Positions 31,599 to 38,837 of a stretch of 42,430 nt of DNA are shown here, in pieces. The notes beneath the pieces were generated by a model. It worked only from the letters and a program-made list of their open reading frames with translations. It was not told the origin of the DNA and did no database searches. The stretch lies in the NCBI GenBank assembly GCA_031263155.1, contig JAISGK010000077.1, forward strand, positions 1 to 42,430. The letters are read 5' to 3'. Made by a program: the position numbers and the translations under genes. This DNA is from Clostridiales bacterium (GTDB lineage: Bacteria > Bacillota > Clostridia > Lachnospirales > WQUN01). Every line of letters begins with the position of its first letter. Position 1 is the stretch's first letter.

Positions 31599-32264
31599 TC
31601 AATTGCTTAAAACCTTGTACATGAGCGCTATCACGGCTTCCTTGGACATATAGCCATGCGGATCGGAGGAGTCTATTACTCCGCGTTTTAGCCCCCATTC
31701 CCATGCCTCGCTCGCCCAGTCGCTCACGTTGTCCGCCTCTTCACCCAAGGTGTCAAGCAGGAACGTTTGGGCTGTATTCACATAGCTCATAAAGTCGCTC
31801 CACGTTACGTCCCACTCACCTGTGCGCAACTCTTTCGGGCACTCTTTACCATTCCAAAAATTATGCTGCACCACGCGGTCCATATCAAGATTATGTCTTA
31901 CCATAAGTCCTGCTATAAGTTCCGCCGCGTTGCCGCAAGCCTCGCTAAACCTGTGCCTGTCGTTAACGCATATTTTTACGCCCAGGCTGCTCATGTTACC
32001 GTCGCCCTCACCATCTCCGGCGTGCCAGCACGCGCGTGTGTCCTCAAAGCTCTGCCATACATTTTCGGCGTCTACGGTATAGTGCCAGCTTGTTTTGTGC
32101 CCGCCGCTGCCTGTGTACAAAAAGTTGGCGTGGTTTTCGGCGTCGGAGTCAAGCTTGTAGCCGCTCGTGGTATGAACGGTGATGTACTTAACGCGATTTA
32201 TGGCTCTGTTGGGGTTGTTGGCCAGTCCGGGAGGGCACAGGTTTTGATGAAATGTATACGCCAT
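31599..32264 (-). CDS. N-acetylmuramoyl-L-alanine amidase (Amidase_2) at the end of a chemotaxis operon
   Basis: 221 residues. The zinc site is visible as His31 in YITVHTTSGY, His134 in VVQHNFWNGKECP and the following Cys142; SWHYTVD and ACWHAGDG are further family motifs. It cleaves the amide between MurNAc and L-Ala in peptidoglycan. The last 45 residues (WASEAWEWGLKRGVID) look like half an SLH repeat or a small wall-binding tail, as in phage-type endolysins. No signal peptide is present, again endolysin-like. Its ATG follows the cheW stop by 1 bp, so it is translated from the cheR-cheA-cheW transcript, which is an unusual partner for an amidase. Confidence 0.9.
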   Translation of the reverse strand: MAYTFHQNLCPPGLANNPNRAINRVKYITVHTTSGYKLDSDAENHANFLYTGSGGHKTSWHYTVDAENVWQSFEDTRACWHAGDGEGDGNMSSLGVKICVNDRHRFSEACGNAAELIAGLMVRHNLDMDRVVQHNFWNGKECPKELRTGEWDVTWSDFMSYVNTAQTFLLDTLGEEADNVSDWASEAWEWGLKRGVIDSSDPHGYMSKEAVIALMYKVLSN

Positions 32265-32265
32265 G

Positions 32266-32739
32266 TCAAAGTTGCTGCTGTAGCAGCTTCTCCAAGTCTA
32301 GCAGCAGGACAACCCCGCTTTCCAACTGCCCAATATTTCGTATGAATTGGTTATGGTGGTTAAGTTTCGCGCTTGGCGGCGCGCTTATTTTACTCTCTTC
32401 TATAGTCAGTACTTCATTTACGCTGTCTACAATGAGTCCAAGCACATACTCCTTGTGTTCTACAACTATGATGCATGTTTGCGTGTCGTATGCCTTTGGC
32501 TCTTTCATAAACCGTTTGCGCACATCCAGTACCCCGACAATATCGCCGCGCAAATTTATGATGCCCAGCACGTAATCAGGAGACTCGGGCACACGCGTAA
32601 TGGGCACCATTTCGATAATTTCTTTTATAGAGGCTATCTCTATACCGTATATCTCATTATCTATGTTAAACGTCATATACAAATCTTTGGTAGTATCCTT
32701 CTCTTCATCGTATTCGATAGAAAAATCCGAGTTTGTCAC
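32266..32739 (-). CDS. cheW: Chemotaxis coupling protein CheW
   Basis: About 157 residues. YMTFNIDNEIYGIEIASIKEI, RVPESPDYVLGIINLRGDI and LDVRKRF are the SH3-like CheW core. It couples the histidine kinase CheA to methyl-accepting receptors. Two GTG codons could start it (32748 or 32739); the second is preferred because the AAGGGG Shine-Dalgarno overlaps the first. Third gene of cheR-cheA-cheW-amidase. No receptor, cheY or cheB lies in the window. Confidence 0.95.
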   Translation of the reverse strand: MTNSDFSIEYDEEKDTTKDLYMTFNIDNEIYGIEIASIKEIIEMVPITRVPESPDYVLGIINLRGDIVGVLDVRKRFMKEPKAYDTQTCIIVVEHKEYVLGLIVDSVNEVLTIEESKISAPPSAKLNHHNQFIRNIGQLESGVVLLLDLEKLLQQQL

Positions 32740-32758
32740 GCTATTCACCCCTTATTTC

Positions 32759-35131
32759 TTATTTATCAAAGAAACCAGCGACATCTATAATAAGACTTAT
32801 TTCGCCGTTGCCCAGCAGTGTGCATCCGCTTATGCCGCGTATCTTTTTGAAAAATTTGGGTATAGATTTGACAACCACCTGCTGCTCGCCCACCAAATCG
32901 TCAGCCAGCAGCGTGACCGTCTGATCACCGTTCTCCAGCATTATCAAAATGCCATCCTCTATGTTTTTTACATTGGATTCCACACCGAAAAACTCATCAA
33001 GCCGCACGACATTATAGATCTCACCTCGGGCGTTGATCATCTCGTTACCGTCCGGGTCGGTAAATATTTCACTTTTGGTGGCTTTAAAACTTTGCTTGAT
33101 AGATACAATAGGAATGGTAAACTTGGCGACGCCCAATTTTACCGTCATACCGTCAATAATCGCCAGGGTAAGAGGAATTTTAAGCGTAAATACGCTCCCC
33201 AGGCCCGGCGTGGATTCTACGAGAACGGACCCGCCTACCGCCTCTATGTTGGTACTTACCACATCCATCCCTACTCCGCGCCCGCTATAGCTTGTTACTT
33301 GCTCGTTGGTTGAGAAGCCGGGTAAAAAGATGAATTGCTGAATTTCCTTATCGGTATACTCCAGCTCTGGCTTTTTAAGTAAGCCGTTCTGCTTCGCCTT
33401 GCGCAATATCTTGTCTTTATCCAATCCCACGCCATCGTCGCGTATGATAATCAAAACATCGCCGCCGCTGTTCTTTGCCTCCAGCGTGACGGCGCCTTTC
33501 TCTGGTTTGCCCAGCTTTGCCCGTGTTTCAGGCATCTCTATGCCGTGGTCCAGGCTATTGCGAATGATGTGCATAAGCGGATCGGAGATGTGCTCTATAA
33601 TGTTCTTGTCTACCTCTGTTTCCTCGCCTATCACATCAAGCTGCACATCTTTGCCCAACTGCCTGCACATGTCCCGCACTATCCTGTGCATTTTAAAGAA
33701 AGTCGTTGACAGAGGCACCATACGCATCGACATTACTACTTCCTGAATATCTTTTATGATCTTTCGCAGCTGGCGCGTTTCTTTCAAAAAGCTGTCCAAT
33801 TCCAAATTTTCCAACTCAGGATTTTGCGTGACCATGGCTTCTGATATTACAAGCTCGCCCATAAGGTTAAGCAGTTGATCCAGCCTACTAACGGGTACGC
33901 TGATGACCGCCGGAACCGCGTTTTTAGACGGCTGAGATTTTTTCACTTCGTCGGTTTTGGCCGCCGTTTCAGGTTTTGCGGGTTCGGATTTTTGCTCTTG
34001 CTTTTGTCCTCGTTGGGGCGCGCGCGATGTGCCATCTACAAATTCCATGTCTTGCACATAGGCGGTATGTTCTACAATGTCTCTTATAAACTCCTGGGTT
34101 TGCGTTGTGGTTATAGATATGGTTACACCTTGAGCGCGTATAGCGTATATTGTGTTCTCGTCTATGAGATTTTCGGGGGTTGTGGTAATGGAGGCGGCGT
34201 GAGGTACAAGACGTTGCACTAAACCAAACGCTCGTATGTTTTCCATTTCACAATCGGGCAAAAATCTTATAATAACGGTGTAGTTATTTATCTCGTTTAC
34301 ATCGCCATCAACATATATGTCGTCATTTGCCGCCGTTATATCTTCCAGCAACAGGCTTTTAAGATATATCGTTTCAGACATTGCAATTTGTATCTCTTTA
34401 TACGGCAAAGAAGAATTGAATGTGACGGTAAAACCTTGTTTTCTTATCTCATCGGCGGATTCTTCTACCATAAGGTCTTCTGGATAGTGAGTAACGACCT
34501 CTATTTTACCCTTTAGTATGTGCAATATATTAAAGGCGCGCACATTTTCCATTTCTGCGCCTTCTTCGAAAAACACGATTGCTTTGTAGGTACGCTCACC
34601 AGCGCTCGCCTCTATTAATACAGGCGACTGTTGGGCTTCATCTTCGTCAGCAATCGCTGTAGACGGCGCGGGCACCTTAGGAACATCAGCCGCCTCTTCT
34701 GAGCTTACTGTTTCCACGTCATTTGAAGCCTCACCCTTTAGCTCTGTGAGATATCGTTTAATGGGCGCGATAATGGCGCTTCCGTCGCCATCGGGCGAGC
34801 TTCCGCTTGCGACTTTCGCCAACTCCTCCTTTATAAAATCCATGCCCGCCAAAATAAGATCCGTAAGCCCAGAATAATCTACCCCATGGGGATTCTCTTC
34901 GCGAAGGTAAAAAAACAAATCTTCCATGCTGTGGGCGGCGGTGGATATGCTGTCGTACATCATCATGGCTGCGGAGCCCTTTATGGTGTGCATTATTCTA
35001 AATATCTCATTTATCTGCTGTGTACTGTACCCAGCTTCTCCCTGGATAATGATCTGCTCAAGCTGTTCTATAAGCTGACCCATTTCAAAGGTAAACATTT
35101 CGGACATAGAGTCCCTGTCAAAATCAGCCAT
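32759..35131 (-). CDS. cheA: Chemotaxis histidine kinase CheA with duplicated P2-like domain
   Basis: 790 residues. P1 (about 1-105) has the phosphorylated His48 in IMHTIKGSA. Two similar domains follow, about 179-265 and 281-368. Both contain a C/AEMEN-[VI]-RAF core, a strand-rich start and a helix ending EI-x-[KR]-Q/AI-R-A-Q-G, and look like tandem P2 response-regulator-docking domains. A linker rich in Lys/Pro/Glu leads to dimerisation P3 (about 410-485), ATPase P4 (N box HIIRNSLDHG near 521-530, then DDGVGL) and the CheW-like P5 at the end. It autophosphorylates and passes phosphate to CheY/CheB. Most CheA proteins carry a single P2. AGGTGATAAGG precedes the ATG. Confidence 0.95.
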   Translation of the reverse strand: MADFDRDSMSEMFTFEMGQLIEQLEQIIIQGEAGYSTQQINEIFRIMHTIKGSAAMMMYDSISTAAHSMEDLFFYLREENPHGVDYSGLTDLILAGMDFIKEELAKVASGSSPDGDGSAIIAPIKRYLTELKGEASNDVETVSSEEAADVPKVPAPSTAIADEDEAQQSPVLIEASAGERTYKAIVFFEEGAEMENVRAFNILHILKGKIEVVTHYPEDLMVEESADEIRKQGFTVTFNSSLPYKEIQIAMSETIYLKSLLLEDITAANDDIYVDGDVNEINNYTVIIRFLPDCEMENIRAFGLVQRLVPHAASITTTPENLIDENTIYAIRAQGVTISITTTQTQEFIRDIVEHTAYVQDMEFVDGTSRAPQRGQKQEQKSEPAKPETAAKTDEVKKSQPSKNAVPAVISVPVSRLDQLLNLMGELVISEAMVTQNPELENLELDSFLKETRQLRKIIKDIQEVVMSMRMVPLSTTFFKMHRIVRDMCRQLGKDVQLDVIGEETEVDKNIIEHISDPLMHIIRNSLDHGIEMPETRAKLGKPEKGAVTLEAKNSGGDVLIIIRDDGVGLDKDKILRKAKQNGLLKKPELEYTDKEIQQFIFLPGFSTNEQVTSYSGRGVGMDVVSTNIEAVGGSVLVESTPGLGSVFTLKIPLTLAIIDGMTVKLGVAKFTIPIVSIKQSFKATKSEIFTDPDGNEMINARGEIYNVVRLDEFFGVESNVKNIEDGILIMLENGDQTVTLLADDLVGEQQVVVKSIPKFFKKIRGISGCTLLGNGEISLIIDVAGFFDK

Positions 35132-35142
35132 ACCTTATCACC

Positions 35143-35964
35143 TCATAAGTCTTTGCGGTAAACTGAGGGCTTAATGCACCTATACTTCGTCTTTATGTGA
35201 CTAAGCGACTCGCTGTGCCCGATAAACAAATAACCGCCGGGCTCGGTAGCGTTATAAAATGTGTCTACAACTTTTTCTCTTGTAGAGGGGTCGAAATATA
35301 TCATCACATTGCGGCAGAATATAATCTGCATACGCGTATGGAAAGGTACCCTAAAATCCATAAGGTTATATTTTTGAAAAGTTATTTGCTTTTTTATATT
35401 ATCAGAAATTTTGTAGTTGTCGGTGTCAACCTTAACACAATATTCATTTAACCACCAAGTGGGTAGCGCGGCCACACTTTTTTTGGGGTAAACACCCTCT
35501 TTGGCTTTATCTAGCACTTGAGTGGATATATCTGTTGCCCATTGTTTGGCTATCCACTTATCGGGCCGCATTTTTAAAAAATCATTTATAGACATTTGAA
35601 GAGCATATGCCTCCTCACCGGAAGAGCAGCCCGCGCACCACAGCCTTAGCTCACGAGCTATCTTTTGAGAGCCCAATATATAGGGCAACACTACCGTTTT
35701 GAGATAGTCGAAGTGCTCAGGCTCGCGCATAAAGTAGGTATGGTTGGTCGTCACCTTGTCAATAAATTGGGTTATGCCCTCTCCGCTCTTATCTTTAATC
35801 AAATAGTTGAAATATTCGGTAAAATTCGTCATGTCCTTTTCTTTTATTATAGAACGGAGCCGTGAATATATGAGTGATTTCTTCCCGTCTGAAAGCGATA
35901 TGCCAAGTTTTTGTTTGATGTAGGTGCGTATGCGTTCAAATTCCGCATCCGAAATGTTTTCCAA
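35143..35964 (-). CDS. cheR: Chemotaxis protein methyltransferase CheR
   Basis: 273 residues. The N-terminal helical domain is followed by the SAM-binding domain: TTNHTYFMREPEHF, LRLWCAGCSSGEEAYAL, ATDIS, IFCRNVMIYFDP and FIGHSESL. It methylates Glu residues of chemoreceptors for adaptation. It starts with TTG at 35964 behind AGGCGGTG and is the first gene of the operon. Its stop is 12 bp before cheA. A repeat cluster upstream (36014-36058) probably holds the promoter. Confidence 0.95.
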   Translation of the reverse strand: MENISDAEFERIRTYIKQKLGISLSDGKKSLIYSRLRSIIKEKDMTNFTEYFNYLIKDKSGEGITQFIDKVTTNHTYFMREPEHFDYLKTVVLPYILGSQKIARELRLWCAGCSSGEEAYALQMSINDFLKMRPDKWIAKQWATDISTQVLDKAKEGVYPKKSVAALPTWWLNEYCVKVDTDNYKISDNIKKQITFQKYNLMDFRVPFHTRMQIIFCRNVMIYFDPSTREKVVDTFYNATEPGGYLFIGHSESLSHIKTKYRCIKPSVYRKDL

Positions 35965-36013
35965 TTACAAAACACCGCCTTGTGCGCTTAAGTAAAAAAA
36001 TCCACCGTTGTAC

Positions 36014-36058
36014 TATAATTTCTGCGCGCGAGAATAAATTCTACACGCGAGAATTATA
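36014..36058 (-). promoter_or_regulatory. Repeat-rich control region of the che operon
   Basis: On the minus strand two 19-bp units lie head to tail, ATTCTCGCGTGTAGAATTT and ATTCTCGCGCGCAGAAATT, and the whole is bounded by TATAATT and AATTATA, making it dyad-like. It is about 50 bp upstream of the cheR start. It could combine -10 boxes with a regulator site; no flagellar sigma-D consensus is seen. Confidence 0.45.
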
Positions 36059-36181
36059 CCATTATTTACATATTTCTTCAATAAGCCATTTATTAAACCA
36101 ATTTTTTTCGCCTACTCAATGCCATTCTCGGCTTGCCAAGAACCAAAGGCGGTATTATACTAAATCTGGGAGGGGGTAAGA

Positions 36182-37372
36182 TTGTATACCCTGGGAATAT
36201 GCGCCGAATATAACCCGTTTCATAACGGACACCTTTTTCATGTACACGAATCTCAAAGAGAAGTACAACCCGATTTTACCTATGCGGTCATTAACGGAAA
36301 CTTTTCGCAACGTGGAGAATGCTCCATAGTCGATAAATTTTGTAGAACAAAAATGGCGTTGGCCTCTGGCATAGACGTGGTGATAGAAAACCCTCTGCCG
36401 TTCGCGACGGCTAGCGCGGAATCATTCGCGCTAAGCGCTGTCATTCTGCTTGACGCCGCCGGGGCTACCCACATGTCTTTCGGCGCTGAGTCCGGCGACT
36501 TGCATTTATTACGGCAAATCGCAGAAGCGTGTATACAAAACGCCGCGCCCGCGAAAAAAGAATTTAAGCGACTAATGTCACAAGGTTTGCCCTATCATAC
36601 GGCCAAAGAATACTCTCATTATATTTTGCGCCAATATCATGATATTATCAGCAAACCAAATCATATTTTGGCCATAGAATATCTTAAGTCCATGCAAATG
36701 ATAAAATCGCGTATGCAACCCGTGGCGGTGCGTCGTTCAAACAATGAATCATCCACATCAATTCGGAAAAAGATAATCATTGATTCAGGGGCTATTATGA
36801 ATGGCGGTTTTGCGGGCACAGCTGCGGCATACGACATGCCCACGCATGTTTTTGACATTCTGCGCGACGCGCTGCGCTCTTATGGAGCGGCCTGTATTTC
36901 ACGGCTGGACGATGTCTTGTTTTATCTGTTATCCGCAAAAGATTTAGGATATATAAAAGCCATAAGCGGGATGAATGACGGTTTAGCGGAAAGATTTGTT
37001 GGGCTGGCCCCACTCTTTAACAACTCCGCCGATCTTTTCGCTGCAGTTAAGACTAAACGCCACACTTACGCACGGCTTAAACGTACTGCGCTGTCGCTTC
37101 TTTTAGGCATAACGGCACAAGAGCGAACCCGGTATATCACGCCGCTTTATCTGCGCGTGCTGGGATTCCGCAACGCAGATGCCCTAAGGCATTTAATGGA
37201 CCACGCTACATTGCCCGTCGTCGTTAATATATCAAAGGTTGATAATCTGTCTGCCGAAGCGCGGTATATGTTGGATATGGAGTTACATTCTACAAATGTA
37301 TACAACATTTGCCGCGAGAAGAAGAAGGACATTGTCAACGAAGAATACCGTCAAAAAATTATAAAGAATTAA
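36182..37372 (+). CDS. tmcAL: tRNA(Met) cytidine acetate ligase TmcAL (YlbM family)
   Basis: 396 residues. GICAEYNPFHNGHLFHV carries the HxGH nucleotidyltransferase motif, followed by NGNFSQRGE and IDVVIENP, then SFGAES: the arrangement of the Bacillota TmcAL enzymes. These use acetate and ATP to form N4-acetylcytidine at the wobble position of elongator tRNA-Met. The start is TTG at 36182 behind a strong GGGAGGGGG; no in-frame ATG lies near. Probably monocistronic. Confidence 0.9.
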   Translation: MYTLGICAEYNPFHNGHLFHVHESQREVQPDFTYAVINGNFSQRGECSIVDKFCRTKMALASGIDVVIENPLPFATASAESFALSAVILLDAAGATHMSFGAESGDLHLLRQIAEACIQNAAPAKKEFKRLMSQGLPYHTAKEYSHYILRQYHDIISKPNHILAIEYLKSMQMIKSRMQPVAVRRSNNESSTSIRKKIIIDSGAIMNGGFAGTAAAYDMPTHVFDILRDALRSYGAACISRLDDVLFYLLSAKDLGYIKAISGMNDGLAERFVGLAPLFNNSADLFAAVKTKRHTYARLKRTALSLLLGITAQERTRYITPLYLRVLGFRNADALRHLMDHATLPVVVNISKVDNLSAEARYMLDMELHSTNVYNICREKKKDIVNEEYRQKIIKN

Positions 37373-37405
37373 AATATATGGTAAATAACGGATAAACCTC
37401 TATGG

Positions 37406-37472
37406 AATAATATATAATTTGTATGAAAATATTGTTAAATTTCCGATTTTGTCCAATAATGTATAATTTGTA
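37406..37472. repeat. Two 18-bp direct repeats in an AT-rich gap
   Basis: AATAATATATAATTTGTA (37406-37423) and AATAATGTATAATTTGTA (37455-37472) differ at one base and lie 49 bp apart. Both contain TATAAT. Confidence 0.7.
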
Positions 37473-37485
37473 ATCCTTATTTACC

Positions 37486-37514
37486 TTGATTATGAACGAA
37501 CAGCATGATAAAAT
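37486..37514 (+). promoter_or_regulatory. Promoter of the signal peptidase-like gene
   Basis: TTGATT (37486-37491), 17 bp, TAAAAT (37509-37514), with TG one base before the -10. It is 33 bp upstream of the start. Confidence 0.6.
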
Positions 37515-37547
37515 GATAGTAAGTCGCGTTGTAATCAGGGGGCAAGC

Positions 37548-38165
37548 ATGAGAACAAGTATGAAAAAAAGAAAAAAAACAAAACGCGCCTCGCTTTTTAA
37601 TATCATGGTCGGGGTGCTCACACTTATTATATTCGCATTCGCGGTAAGTTGTGTAGTTGGATTCTTTATGGATTTGAATCATGAGTCTCCACTGTTTGGC
37701 GTAAACGTTTTTATCAACACATCCGAGCTCATGAGTCCCGCCATTTCTCCGGGAAGCCTCATTATTACCCGCAAAAAAGCTCCTGAGGCTATAAGCCATG
37801 GGGAGGTGATCACATACCGTGTTGGATCCAGCGTGATGACCCAGCGAGTGATGGAACATGCTTTGGAAAACGGCGGCATTGTATACTACACCAAGGCTGA
37901 CGCTGACGCCCACACTAACCCCATGCCCGTGCAGTCAGAGCAGATTTTGGGAGTGTACCAATTTTCTTTGGATTATGTCGGCGGTGTGTTGCTGCAACTG
38001 CAAAAGCCCGTTTGGTTCTCGTTGTGCTTGGCCGGTGTTGTGTTTTTATTTTCGATAAAGGATCTTTACAGGCTAATATGGGCAAGGGGCAAAAAGCGAA
38101 AAAGAGATACGCAAAGGAGCGAGAATGTAGCGCAATCGGGCAATTATTTTGAAATAGGGCGATAA
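37548..38165 (+). CDS. SipW-like signal peptidase I homologue with substituted catalytic residues
   Basis: 205 residues. An N-terminal membrane helix (about 16-41), a signal peptidase S24/S26-type core and a second helix (about 147-170) before a Lys/Arg-rich tail give the layout of SipW-type (ER-type) signal peptidases. The core aligns without gaps to the usual motifs: TSELMSPAISPGSLI where SGSMEPxIxxGSLI is expected, EVITYRV, TQRVME where THRVVE is expected, YYTKADADAHTNP where TKGDAN is expected, and QILGVYQFSLDYVG. Two key residues differ: the catalytic Ser before Met is Leu61, and the catalytic His is Gln99. It is therefore probably not an active peptidase, though Ser59 or Ser63 might substitute. 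AGGGGG precedes the ATG. It is 25 bp upstream of trmK. Confidence 0.8.
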   Translation: MRTSMKKRKKTKRASLFNIMVGVLTLIIFAFAVSCVVGFFMDLNHESPLFGVNVFINTSELMSPAISPGSLIITRKKAPEAISHGEVITYRVGSSVMTQRVMEHALENGGIVYYTKADADAHTNPMPVQSEQILGVYQFSLDYVGGVLLQLQKPVWFSLCLAGVVFLFSIKDLYRLIWARGKKRKRDTQRSENVAQSGNYFEIGR

Positions 38166-38190
38166 GCGCCCTGCCTGGAGCGTTAACGGT

Positions 38191-38727
38191 ATGACAAAAC
38201 TGACGCTAAGGCTTGAAAAGATACTATCACATATTTTACCATGCGGCGTGTTAGCCGACATTGGCACAGACCACACAAAAATCCCTGTCGCGGCAGTGGA
38301 ACGCGGTCTGTGTCAGTTCGCGCTGGCTACAGACAAAAGTACGGCGGCTGTGCGCAGCGCAACAGAGTACATAAAATCCCGCGAACTGACAGACCGCGTA
38401 CGTGTGTTGCAGGGCGACGCGCTTAACCCCATCGCCGATGAAACTGTTAATTGCCTGGTTATAGCGGGAATGGGCGGCATATTGATTAGCGAAATGCTTA
38501 ATAACGGGCTGAGGGGATTATTGGAATACCGATCCCGCCGTAATCCATTCAATATTACCAGTGCGGGACGCCAGCTCAATGGCTTAGGGCAGATCATCCT
38601 TTTGCCCCATCGGGACGTTTCGCTGGCGCGTGACACACTGCTGCGCCATGGCCTTACCAACATCTCCGATGATCTTTTTACCGACAAGGGCAAAGCTTAT
38701 CACATACTAGACTGCGAGGTGCGGTAG
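38191..38727 (+). CDS. trmK: tRNA (adenine-N1) methyltransferase TrmK-like, short form
   Basis: 178 residues. LADIGTDHTKIPVAAVERG, ALATDKSTAAVRSA and LVIAGMGGILISEML are the SAM-binding and catalytic motifs of the TrmK (COG2384) family, which makes m1A22 in tRNAs. The usual protein is about 225-240 residues with a helical C-terminal extension. This one ends at KAYHILDCEVR, so the coiled extension is missing although the fold core is complete. The ribosome-binding site upstream is weak (CTGGAG). It lies 25 bp after the signal peptidase-like gene and may share its transcript. Confidence 0.82.
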   Translation: MTKLTLRLEKILSHILPCGVLADIGTDHTKIPVAAVERGLCQFALATDKSTAAVRSATEYIKSRELTDRVRVLQGDALNPIADETVNCLVIAGMGGILISEMLNNGLRGLLEYRSRRNPFNITSAGRQLNGLGQIILLPHRDVSLARDTLLRHGLTNISDDLFTDKGKAYHILDCEVR

Positions 38728-38742
38728 GCGCAGTGACAATCG

Positions 38743-38795
38743 TCATCAATAACGGATCATCAATGGCTGATCATCAATGACAAACATCAATGACA
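38743..38795. repeat. Four degenerate copies of CATCAAT at 13-15 bp spacing
   Basis: CATCAAT recurs at about 38744, 38759, 38772 and 38785, the last three followed by G and the last two by GACAA. It lies between trmK and the pepD terminator. Probably replication slippage; no protein is encoded. Confidence 0.6.
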
Positions 38796-38801
38796 AGCAA
38801 A

Positions 38802-38824
38802 AACGCCCACCGTTGGTGGGCGTT
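38802..38824 (-). terminator. Terminator of pepD
   Basis: AACGCCCACC and GGTGGGCGTT form a 10-bp stem around 3 bases. On the minus strand it runs into TTTTT just after the pepD stop. Confidence 0.85.
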
Positions 38825-38837
38825 CGCGTATTCGATA

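Noticed and set aside
37359-37913. 184-codon minus-strand frame across the signal peptidase-like gene start
   Set aside because: It crosses an AT-rich intergenic region and is antisense to the well-supported gene; no start signal.
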